A stretch of 64,000 nt of DNA from Cephalotus follicularis (Eukaryota; Streptophyta; Magnoliopsida; Oxalidales; Cephalotaceae), in NCBI GenBank assembly GCA_001972305.1, contig BDDD01003321.1, positions 1 to 64,000 of the forward strand, read 5' to 3'. The notes under the pieces were generated by a model. The model did not search any database and was not told the DNA's origin. It was given only the letters and a program-made list of their open reading frames with translations. Both the position numbers and the translations under genes were made by a program. Position 1 is the first letter of the stretch. Every line of letters begins with the position of its first letter. Below are positions 32,150 through 41,962 of the stretch, one piece after another.

Positions 32150-34317
32150 TGTTAGATATAGTGATCCGACAAGCCATCAGATGGGTTGTCACATTATATC
32201 TTATCTTGTATGAAACAATCTTATTCCTTATATATGATGAGTGCTAATTTTCTTATGGCTATATCACTTGTGTTTTATCACTTAATTGAAGTAGTTTATT
32301 ATTTACCTGCTTACACTTGTGATGCCCTGACATAAGGTTGAATGCCTAGCATGGAGGCTGTGAGATTGGTTACCTTATTCCTTATGTAAAATTAGTTCCA
32401 AGTCATAGGTTCACTTTGTGGGCATTAGTGAACTGGATAGACTTGCGTGTATGTTGCCTGCTCATGGAATTGGAGGATGGATTCTCCCACTACCATCTGT
32501 GTTGGACACTAGGGCAAATACGGGGTGCACGCTGGGAGCGTGTACACTGAACAGGACCGGCGTAGGAGACACTGTTCGGAGAGTCGCTATTCTCGTGTCA
32601 GTAGTGACTCCTACTTGTTGCGGTTGTGTATAAGTAATTATCACTTAGCGAGTTCTTTAACTCGTCTGATCCTTAGACCTGAGTGACTACTCTATATTGT
32701 ATGGAGACTGTTATGCTTTGATCTCCACCTTACCCAGTCCTTGCGCAGGGCTGGCAATCGGGTGGTCTTTGGGTATGATCGAATCTGTATGAATATAAGT
32801 GAGTGCGCAATATGGGATTGTCACACCTGAGAGAAGGTGATCGGCCCTATTATGGTCTGATTATACTGGACTTATGAAATCCTTGGCCAAGGTTGAGGTA
32901 GACTGGAAATTAGATTTCCGGAGAGTTTACCAAAGGTTCTAGTAATGATCAGATATTTTAACCATTGAGGTACTATCTAGGGTTGACACATATCCTTACC
33001 CTAGACCTCAATCGGGGCCAAGTATGACAAGGGATTATAGTACACACGAACCGATGACTCATAAAATCTAGGGTTGATGAGGTATGCAATAAATTGTGGA
33101 AAAATTAATTAGATTAATTTTTCCATCTGGATAATATTAGATATTACTCAGAGAGCATTTAAATTAGTCGAGGACCATTTAGAATGGCTAAACTGGACCA
33201 AAGGGGTATTTCGGTAATTTATGAACACCTCTCGTTTTAACTAAGATTTTAAAGGTTCCCTGCCTTATAATGATTAGATCTTTAATATGTTGGACATATT
33301 AAGTCTTGGTGTCAGATATCGGTTATGTGGATTTTGCATTTAGTGGAAACACGTATGCTTGATCTTACTTAACCAATATTTGAAGGGTACATGAGATCAC
33401 TAAAAGAGTTAGACTCTTTAATGCTTCACTAGCCAGAAGGGGTCGATGTGTTTTAGAAAGACGTCGATGCTTATCTCTGATAAAGACGTCGATGTCTTTT
33501 AGAAAGCATCGATGTGCTTTAGTACCACATTGCATGGGCGTCGACGTCTTTTGGAAGGCGTCGACGTCTTTGAGCAGAACGTGTAACCTGTGCATGACCT
33601 CACTTCGTGGGCACTTCTTCTCTCACATCCTTAGCCGGTATCTCTTGTTTTTACACGTTTTAGAAATGTGGGAATCATGGCTTCGGACTCCTAGGGAGTG
33701 AAGGCCATGATCCTGAGTAAATGGGAGATTGGGAGAGAGAGATTGAGTCTAGTATATAGGCATTTTTCTGCAGAAAGTGTGAGTGTGGAAAACAGTTTGA
33801 GTTTTTGCTGGGAAATTGAGAGCTCGAATTCCTCTATATATTGTGAGTGATTCTTCATCTGGTATACACCAAGCAAAGGCTTATCTAGGGTGGATTGATT
33901 GTTGACTTCATTAGTCAAAATCAATACACCTTTTCTAAGCTAAGTGAGAGAGAGTGTGAGTTCAAGCACTTGAATATTGCTGGGTGGATTACTTGCTGTT
34001 CCCGAGGCTTGGATAACATCAAAGGGAATCTACTCAAGCTCGTAGCGGCAAAGAAAGAAGGAGCCTTCACCCACTGGTATAATCTTTGGCCCCTCTTCTT
34101 CTTGCCATGCTTGTGTGCCACCATTGTTTCCAATGGTGACACCAATTCAATTTAGTAGATGCTGTGGTGATCCATGTGATCTGTGGACGTGTCATTATGG
34201 ACTAATTTGTTATATAGGGTGTTATTCCGCTGCTATGATTGTTTGTTTAAGTTTTATTCTATACCCTTACACCCTTTGTCCATTTTGGCACCGGACTCGG
34301 TATATCCGATTCCAACA
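32150..34317 (+). repeat. C1 LTR1 (2168 bp)
   Basis: Nearly identical to 35301-37467. It includes a GTCGAC array at 33442-33564 (cores at 33442, 33463, 33488, 33508, 33540 and 33560), a possible TATA box tatatagg at 33753-33760 about 190 bases downstream, and the terminus TTCCAACA. No gene; the 60-90-codon frames are incidental. Confidence 0.9.
33442..33564. repeat. GTCGAC-type motif array, C1 LTR1
   Basis: Six cores with steps 21, 25, 20, 32 and 20. The forms include AAAGACGTCGATGTCTTTT and GGCGTCGACGTCTTT. The same array is at about 36592-36714 in LTR2 and 38580-38703 in LTR3. Confidence 0.8.
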
Positions 34318-34318
34318 A

Positions 34319-34330
34319 TGGTATCAGAGC
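34319..34330 (+). other. C1 primer-binding site (initiator Met tRNA)
   Basis: TGGTATCAGAGC one base after LTR1. An identical site follows LTR2 at 37469-37480, which confirms that a second interior begins there. Confidence 0.85.
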
Positions 34331-34619
34331 ATCCCACATCATCCTTAATTTAATATGTATGCCTTAGATGATGTACTGATTAATAGTTTAATCAATGGAT
34401 GTGTTTAGTGATCAAACTAAACTTTCTAAGTGCCTTAATGAAAATTAATTGAAATTGGATTTCATTGAGTTTTTGTGCTGGGAATGTTGTTTTAATGTGT
34501 TTAGAATAATGTTTGGAACATGCATAGAGCATTATGGAATGCCAGAAAGGTATTCCATAGTCTAAACCATTGTTTTCAGCCCGTTTCAAAATGCAGAAAC
34601 TGCCCAGGGGGCCATAGAC

Positions 34620-34851
34620 GTCGACTTTGTTGGTAGACGTCGATGTCTTGTTCATGTTTCCAGGAAAGACGTCGATGTTCTTCATAGACATCGATATCTG
34701 GTTCATGTTTTTGGAAAAAGGGTCGACGTTATTCAAAGACGTCGATGCGTTGTTCATCATTTCCAGGAAACGCGTTGATGTTCTAGATGAACATCGACGC
34801 CTTGTTCATGTATTCCCAGAAGACACGTCGATGCCTTTAGATAAGCGTCGA
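34620..34851. repeat. GTCGAC-type array with alternating 19/32 spacing, C1 interior
   Basis: Cores at 34620, 34639, 34671, 34690, 34722, 34741, 34774, 34793, 34827 and 34847. The steps are 19, 32, 19, 32, 19, 33, 19, 34 and 20. Each 51-54-base unit holds two palindrome-like motifs (gacgtcgatgtc) and between units a conserved word ttcatgttt or ttcca. Ten sites in 230 bases is the densest array in the window. Confidence 0.85.
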
Positions 34852-35108
34852 CGTCTTTTTAAAAAAAAACTGGTTTTTGATAAAATTGGATTTTATACAT
34901 TTTGGCACTTGGAAGATTAAAAATCATTGCTTGATTTAGTGGGAGTTTGATCAATTAACAATCATTGAATTAAATTGTGTAATTGGTTATCATTTATGGC
35001 ATTTGTTTTATTTGTGGTTTTATTATATTGGATATAATATAGATCTTATGCACAATGGATGGCCCGAAAAGGACTTTGACCTAGTTTAAAGTTTTTCTTT
35101 GTGTGAAT

Positions 35109-35286
35109 GGATTTATTTATTTATTATCTTTAAAGGTCGAGATTATTGGTAGGGGAGATATACAGCTTGAGAGGGTCTCCTCAGAGGAGAACACAGCAGA
35201 TCCACTGACCAAGGCAATGGGCACAAAGGCTCTGGAGCATCATCGTGGGACAATGGGTCTAGGTCATAGGAATTCATGGCTTGAGG
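35109..35286 (+). pseudogene. C1 remnant of copia RNase H C-terminus
   Basis: Short frame with IIGRGDIQLERVSSEENTAD, then PLTKAMGTKALEHHRGTMGL. This is the end of a copia RNase H of a lineage different from S1/S2 (which read ADIFTKPLDE). Everything upstream in pol is absent. A purine tract AGTGGGAGAT follows directly before LTR2 (35291-35300). It shows that C1 derives from an autonomous copia element by internal deletion. Confidence 0.8.
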
Positions 35287-35300
35287 GTCAAGTGGGAGAT

Positions 35301-37467
35301 TGTTAGTTATAGTGACCCGACAAGCCATCAGATGGGTTGTCACATTATATCTTATCTTGTATGAAACAATCTTATGCCTTATATATGATGCGTGCTAATT
35401 TTGTTATGGCTATATCACTTGTGTCTTATCACTTAATTGAAGTAGTTTATTATTTACCTGCTTACACTTGTGATGCCCTAAGATAAGGTTGGATGCCTAG
35501 CATGGAGGCTGTGAGATTGGTTACCTTATTCCTTATGTCAAATTAGTTCCAAGTCATAGGTTCACTTTGTGGGCATCAGTGAACCAGATAGACTTGCGTC
35601 TATGTTGCCTGCTCATGGAATTGGAGGATGGATTCTCTCACTACCATATGTGTTGGAAGCTAGGGCAAATACGGGGTGCGCGCTGGGAGCGTGTACACTA
35701 AATAGGACCCGCGTAGGAGACACTGTTCGGAGAGTCGCTATTCTCGTGTCAGTAGTGACTCCTACTTGTTGCGGTTGTGTATAAGTAATTATCACTTAGC
35801 GAGTTCTTTAACTCGTATGATCCTTAGACCTGAGCGACTACTCTAAATTGTATGGAGACTGTTATGCTTTGATCTCCACCTTACCCAGTCCTTGCGCAGG
35901 GCTGGCAATCGGGTGGTCTTTGGGTATGATCGAATCTGTATGAATATAAGTGAGTGCGCAATATGGGATTGTCACACCTGAGCGAAGGTGATCGGCCCTA
36001 TTATGGTATGATTATACCGGACTTATGAAATCCTTGGCCAAGGTTGAGGTATCTGGAAATTAGATTTCCGGAGAGTTTACCAAAGGTCCTAGTAATGATC
36101 AGATATTTTAATCATTGAGGTACTATCTAGGGTTGACACATATCCTTACCCTAGACCTCAATCGGGGCCAAGTATGACAAGGGATTATAGTACACGCGAA
36201 CCGACGACTCATAAAATCTAGGGTTAATGAGGTATGTACTAAATTGTGGGAAAATTAATTAGATTAATTTTTCCATCTGGATAATATTAGATATTACTCA
36301 GAGAGCATTTAAATTAGTCGAGGACCATTTAGAATGGCTAAACCGGACCCAAGGGGTATTTCGGTATTTTATGAACACCTCTCGTTTTAACTAAGATTTT
36401 AAAGGTCCCCTGCCTTATAATGATTAGATCTTTAATATGTTGGACATATTAAGTCTTGGTGTCAGATATCGGTTATGTGGATTTTACATTTAGTGGAAAC
36501 ACGTATGCTTGATCTTACTTAACCAATATTTGAAGGGTACATGAGATCACTAAAAGCGTTAGACTCTTTAAAGCTTCACTAGCCAGAAGGGGTCGATGTG
36601 TTTTAGAAAGACGTCGATGCTTATCTCTGATAAAGACGTCGATGTCTTTTAGAAAGCATCGATGTGCTTTAGTGCCACATTGCATGGGCATCGACGTCTT
36701 TTGGAAGGCGTCGACGTCTTTGAGCAGACCGTGCAACCTGTGCATGACCTCACTTCGTGGGCACTGCTTCTCTCACATCCTTAGTCGGTTTCTCTTGTTT
36801 TTACACGTTTTAGAAACATGGGAATCATGGCTTCGGACTCCTAGGGAGTGAAGGGCATGATCCTGAGTAAATGGGAGATTGGGGGAGACAGATTGAGGCT
36901 AGTATATAGGCATTTTTCTGTAGAAAATGTGAGTGTGGAAAACAGTTTGAGTTTTCGCTGGGCAATTGAGAGCTCGAATTCCTCTGTAGATTGTGAGTGA
37001 TTCTTCATCTGGTATACACCAAGCAAAGGCTTATCTAGGGTGGATTGATTGTTGACTTCATTAGTCAAAATCAATACACCTTTTCTAAGCTAAGTGAGAG
37101 AGTGTGTGAGTTCAAGCACTTGAATATTGCTGGGTGGATTACTTGCTATTCCTGAGGCTTGGAGAACATCAAAGGGAATATACTCAAGCTCGTAGCGGCA
37201 AAGAAAGAAGGAGCCTTCACCCACTGGTATAATCTTTGGCCCCTCTTCTTCTTGCCATGCTTGTGTGCCACCATTGTTTCCAATGGTGACACCAATTCAA
37301 TTTAGTAGATGCTGTGGTGATCCATGTGATCTGTGGACGTGTCATTATGGACTAATTTGTTATATAGGGTGTTATTCCGCTGCTATGATTTTTTGTTTAA
37401 GTTTTATTCTACACCCTTACACCCTTTGTCCATTTTGGCACCGGACTCGGTATATCCGATTCCAACA
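35301..37467 (+). repeat. C1 LTR2 (2167 bp)
   Basis: Starts TGTTAGTTATAG directly after the purine tract, ends TTCCAACA before a second primer site. It differs from LTR1 by scattered substitutions, many of them C/T or G/A. Its first two bases of difference (tta for ata) lie just inside the terminus. Confidence 0.9.
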
Positions 37468-37623
37468 ATGGTATCAGAGCATCCCACATCATCCTTAATT
37501 TAATATGTATGCCTTAGATGATGTACTGATTAATAGTTTAATCAATGGATGTGTTTAGTGATCAAACTAAACTTTCTAAGTGCCTTAATGAAAATTAATT
37601 GAAATTGGATTTCATTGAGTTTT

Positions 37624-38463
37624 NNNNNNNNNNNNNNNNNNNNNNNNNNNNNNNNNNNNNNNNNNNNNNNNNNNNNNNNNNNNNNNNNNNNNNNNNNNNN
37701 NNNNNNNNNNNNNNNNNNNNNNNNNNNNNNNNNNNNNNNNNNNNNNNNNNNNNNNNNNNNNNNNNNNNNNNNNNNNNNNNNNNNNNNNNNNNNNNNNNNN
37801 NNNNNNNNNNNNNNNNNNNNNNNNNNNNNNNNNNNNNNNNNNNNNNNNNNNNNNNNNNNNNNNNNNNNNNNNNNNNNNNNNNNNNNNNNNNNNNNNNNNN
37901 NNNNNNNNNNNNNNNNNNNNNNNNNNNNNNNNNNNNNNNNNNNNNNNNNNNNNNNNNNNNNNNNNNNNNNNNNNNNNNNNNNNNNNNNNNNNNNNNNNNN
38001 NNNNNNNNNNNNNNNNNNNNNNNNNNNNNNNNNNNNNNNNNNNNNNNNNNNNNNNNNNNNNNNNNNNNNNNNNNNNNNNNNNNNNNNNNNNNNNNNNNNN
38101 NNNNNNNNNNNNNNNNNNNNNNNNNNNNNNNNNNNNNNNNNNNNNNNNNNNNNNNNNNNNNNNNNNNNNNNNNNNNNNNNNNNNNNNNNNNNNNNNNNNN
38201 NNNNNNNNNNNNNNNNNNNNNNNNNNNNNNNNNNNNNNNNNNNNNNNNNNNNNNNNNNNNNNNNNNNNNNNNNNNNNNNNNNNNNNNNNNNNNNNNNNNN
38301 NNNNNNNNNNNNNNNNNNNNNNNNNNNNNNNNNNNNNNNNNNNNNNNNNNNNNNNNNNNNNNNNNNNNNNNNNNNNNNNNNNNNNNNNNNNNNNNNNNNN
38401 NNNNNNNNNNNNNNNNNNNNNNNNNNNNNNNNNNNNNNNNNNNNNNNNNNNNNNNNNNNNNNN
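37624..38463. other. Assembly gap (840 N)
   Basis: Run of N. From the flanks (interior at the position equivalent to 34474, LTR at the position equivalent to 36475) the missing sequence should be about 2.0 kb if the second interior and LTR3 are full length. The gap is therefore either an estimate or hides a shortened unit. All open frames running through it are artefacts. Confidence 0.95.
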
Positions 38464-39477
38464 ATGTGGATTTTGCATTTAGTGGAAACACGTATGCTTG
38501 ATCTTACTTAACCAATATTTGAAAGTTACATGAGATCACTAAAAGAGTTAGACTCTTTATGCTTCACTGGCCAGAAGGCGTCGATGTCTTTTAGAAAGAC
38601 GTCGATGCTTATCTCTGATAAAGACGTCGATGTCTTTTAGAAAGCATCGATGTGCTTTAGTGCCACATTGCATAGGCGTCGACGTCCTTTGGAAGGCGTC
38701 GACGTCTTTGAGCAGAACGTGCAACCTGTGCACGACCTCACTTCGTGGGCACTACTTCTCTCACATCCTTAGCCGGTTTCTCTTGATTTTACACGTTTTA
38801 GAAACGTGGGAATCATGGCTTCGGACTCCTAGGGAGTGAAGGCCATGATACTAAGTAAATGGGAGATTGGGAGAGAGAGATTGAGGCTAGTTAATAGGCA
38901 TTTTCTGCAGAAAATGTAAGTGTGGAAAAAGTTTGAGTTTTTGCTGGGCAATTGAGAGCTCGAATTCCTCTGTAGATTGTGAGTGATTCTTCATCTGGTA
39001 TACACCAAGCAAAGGCTTATCTAGGGTGGATTGATTGTTGACTTCATTGGTCAAAATCAATACACCTTTTCTAAGCTAAGTGAGAGAGAGTGTGAGTTCA
39101 TACACTTGGTGATTGCTGGTTGGATTACTTGCTGTTCCTGAGGCTTGGAGAACATCAAAGGGAATCTACTCAAGCTCGTAGCGGCAAAGAAAGAAGGAGC
39201 CTTCACCCACTGGTATAATCTTTGGCCCCTCTTCTTCTTGCCATGCTTGTAAAAAACCATTGTTAAACCAATGGGTGCCACCATTGTTTCCAATGGTGAC
39301 ACCAATTCAATTTAGTAGATGCTGTGGTGATCCATGTGATCTGTGGACGTGTCATTATGGACTAATTTGTTATATAGGGTGTTATTCCGCTGCTATGATT
39401 TTTTGTTTAAGTTTTATTCTACACCCTTACACCCTTTGTCCATTTTGGCACCGGACTCGGTATATCCGATTCCAACA
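38464..39477 (+). repeat. C1 LTR3 (3' part)
   Basis: Matches the last 1.0 kb of LTR1 and LTR2. It carries the same motif array (cores from about 38580) and a 20-base insertion-like difference near 39250-39270 (aaaaaaccattgttaaacc) that the other two copies lack. Terminates at 39477 before the caatc duplication. Confidence 0.9.
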
Positions 39478-39839
39478 CAATCGACAAGAACCGGATTCGG
39501 TTCAATGGTTATTGGGAAAGGTTCGGCAATTGAACCTGCGATTCGACTATGTTGTTGCTACCGTGATTCCTAACTTGGAATTCCAGGTAGGGGTAATTGT
39601 TGGGGATTTATACATGCATATTTGAGTTCAATTGTCATGAGTGTTCATTTGATGAAATGCATGGATTGTGAATTGTGCGACTCTGTTAGGGTTACTAGGA
39701 ATAGTTAACATGTCATGCATATTGTATTTTACGATGATGGTGGATCAGATTGCATGTGTTGTATGCCTTGAATTCTCTTGGTCTTGAGACGTGTTGAAGG
39801 AACCATGTTTTGGTTCACTTCAATTCTTACGAAAGAAGC

Positions 39840-40039
39840 GTCGATGCTATGGACTGTTATACGGAGAATGAGCTATGTTTTCGCGATAAACGTCGACACC
39901 ATGATTCGTTGTGTGTGAGAATGGACACATGTAGTGTTGACGCCTACGGTTCCTACCTCAAAGCGTCGATGCCGAGGGGATAAGCGCATGCTTAATGGTT
40001 CTTGCCTTGAGTGTCGACGCGGAATGGATAAGACGTTGA
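39840..40039. repeat. GTCGAC-type motifs, T4 5' LTR
   Basis: Cores at 39840, 39892, 39936, 39965, 40013 and 40035. Compared with 46156-46476 in the 3' LTR several members are missing: where the 3' copy has two GTCGAC sites 19 bases apart (46229 and 46248), this copy has one (39892), and a 79-base duplicated unit is absent. Confidence 0.7.
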
Positions 40040-41100
40040 CTCGAATAGAGCCCGTTTGCATTTTGAGCATATGTTTGCGTTGCATAGTGCTATAGACTGG
40101 ACTGTGGAATGAATGTGTATGATTTCTAAAGTGTTTTAATGTTTTAGGTAACTGTGATTTCGGTCATTACGACCAATATTTGTACGAAATATTATGTTTC
40201 AAAGATTGAAACGGGGTTTCAAAGGATTGTTACATATTTTGAATAAATATGTTTTGGCAAGTACTTTATTTTACATAAATTACTTGATAACTGTTTTGAA
40301 AGGACTGTTTTGTATACATCGATATTTATAGATATGATTTCAAGCATTTATGAAAATATAGACTACTTGAAACATAATTGATTGGATTGATTGATTGTTG
40401 AGCTTTCCTAGCACCACGGGACGGTTAGCTACGCCCTTTCCCAGCTCGGGGCCAGTTAGCATCATTGGATTGTTTGAGCTTTCCTAGTACCACGAGACAG
40501 TTAGCTGTGCGATTTCCTAGCTTGGGGCCGGTTAGCATCATTGACGGATGGTCGAGCTATTCCCAGCCATGTGCCGGTTAGCCGGTGAGCTTTCCTAGCC
40601 TTGGACGGTTAGTATCGACATGGGGCGAGCTTTCCCAGCTTCGAGCCAAATAGCCGTGAGCTTTTCTTGTCCAGAACGGTTAGCGTCGCTTCATAGGGGT
40701 TGGTCCTTTGGACGTGCTTGATTGATTGGTTGATTGAGCTTTCCCCCGCCTATGTGCCGGTTAGCATCAATTGTTTGATCAAGCTTTCCCCACCTACGTA
40801 CCGGTTAGCATCGATAGGAGATACTACCAACCTTTGGGTGGTAGATATCGGACTCAGATTGGGTTGATTGGTCCTTTGTGACATGATTGATAGATTAGTT
40901 GTCCGATGTGACTGATTGATTGTTGTGGCTGTGGCTGTTACTAAACGCAGAGCGGAATTAACCGGGCTACTAAACACAGAGTGGAAGTAGCTAGGGACTC
41001 CCACATTCGACGGTTACTAAACGCAGAGCGGAAGTAATCGGGTTACTAAACACAAAGTGGAAGTGACCAGATCTAAACACAGAGTGGAAGCATCCCTAAA

Positions 41101-41310
41101 AGGATTGTGTGTCCGATGTGACAAGATTGATAGATTGTGTGTCCGATGTGACATGATTGATGGATTGTGCGTCCGATGTGACAAGATTGATAGATTGTAT
41201 GTCCGATGTGACATGATTGATGGATTGTTTGTCTGATGTGACATGATTGATGGATTGTGTGTCTGATGTGGAACGATTGATAGATAGTGTGTCTGATGTG
41301 ACATGACTGA
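41101..41310. repeat. 30-base tandem repeat, T4 5' LTR
   Basis: Seven exact-period copies of a unit gtccgatgtgacatgattga plus tggattgtgt, with gtccgatgtg or gtctgatgtg starting at 41111, 41141, 41171, 41201, 41231, 41261 and 41291. Alternate units differ (tagattg versus tggattg), suggesting a 60-base ancestor. All frames stay open because 30 is a multiple of three. Confidence 0.9.
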
Positions 41311-41950
41311 TTGGATTGATTGGTCCATTGTGACTTGATGGGTTGCATGGTTGTAGCCACTTGGCATGGTCGCTCAATTATTGATCAATATACGCATACA
41401 CATACGTATTGTATATATATAGTATCGCATCATGAATGCATTCATTACATGACATTCATTATCACTGTCCACAAATTGTATTTATATTCTCTCTACTTAG
41501 CTGAGTAAGGACAAAGGCTAACCCCATACATTTCAGGTTGGTGCTGCAGATTGTCACCGTTGGGCTTTGGGTAGCGAAGTGAAGTTTAAATTTTTTTTTT
41601 CCTTCGAGGAATGTTTAAGTTAGTCGTTGTAATAATGAATTGTCCTTATGTTGTATTTACCTTAAGAAGTGTTTACTTTTGGGATTACTGTATTGGTGTT
41701 TTAATGTAACTGATCGAATATCAGATCACGCTCCGTTTGAGGGCAATTGACAATGGTTATAAGGTGATGAATGCTAGTATCGTGTAGTATGGGATGCATG
41801 ATACGTGTGGTTTGAGCTTATGATTCATATGCTTCCGCAAAGACATTATGTGTTGAAAGGTTTTAATTTATTCGTATTTTGCAATAAGTTGAATATATGT
41901 TGATTGCCATGACCTAAATGTTGTATTATGGAAGCAGGGTGTGACAACAG

Positions 41951-41962
41951 TGGTATCAGAGC
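41951..41962 (+). other. T4 primer-binding site (initiator Met tRNA)
   Basis: TGGTATCAGAGC four bases after the LTR end GTGTGACA. Confidence 0.9.

Larger units (their letters stand above)
32150..39477 (+). mobile_element. C1: short non-autonomous copia element in a three-LTR tandem
   Basis: Starts TGTTAGATATAG at 32150, ends GATTCCAACA at 39477, with perfect caatc duplications at 32145-32149 and 39478-39482. Inside are LTR1 (32150-34317), interior (34318-35300), LTR2 (35301-37467), a second interior that runs into an assembly gap (37624-38463), and the end of LTR3 (38464-39477). One insertion event followed by unequal recombination between LTRs explains a tandem between a single pair of duplications. 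The interior keeps only the end of copia RNase H. Confidence 0.9.
31067..41946 (+). repeat. T4 5' LTR, split by C1
   Basis: Pieces 31067-32149 and 39483-41946, about 3.55 kb without C1. It is shorter than the 3' LTR partly because motif units near 39890-39960 were lost and because it has no long GA run. It contains motif cluster 39840-40039, a run of gagctttcc...ggttagc units (40400-40820), a block of actaaacgcagagcggaagt units (40931-41095), the 30-base repeat (41101-41310), a TATA-like gtatatatatag near 41409 and the Tekay box at about 41508. Confidence 0.85.

Noticed and set aside
37595..38511. Several ~300-codon open frames
   Set aside because: They run through 840 undetermined bases.
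41017..41377. Overlapping 93-116-codon frames made of Ser-His-Thr-Asn repeats, with similar ones at 47420-47807
   Set aside because: They are translations of a 30-base tandem repeat in an LTR, open in several frames at once. No start context or conservation of protein over DNA.
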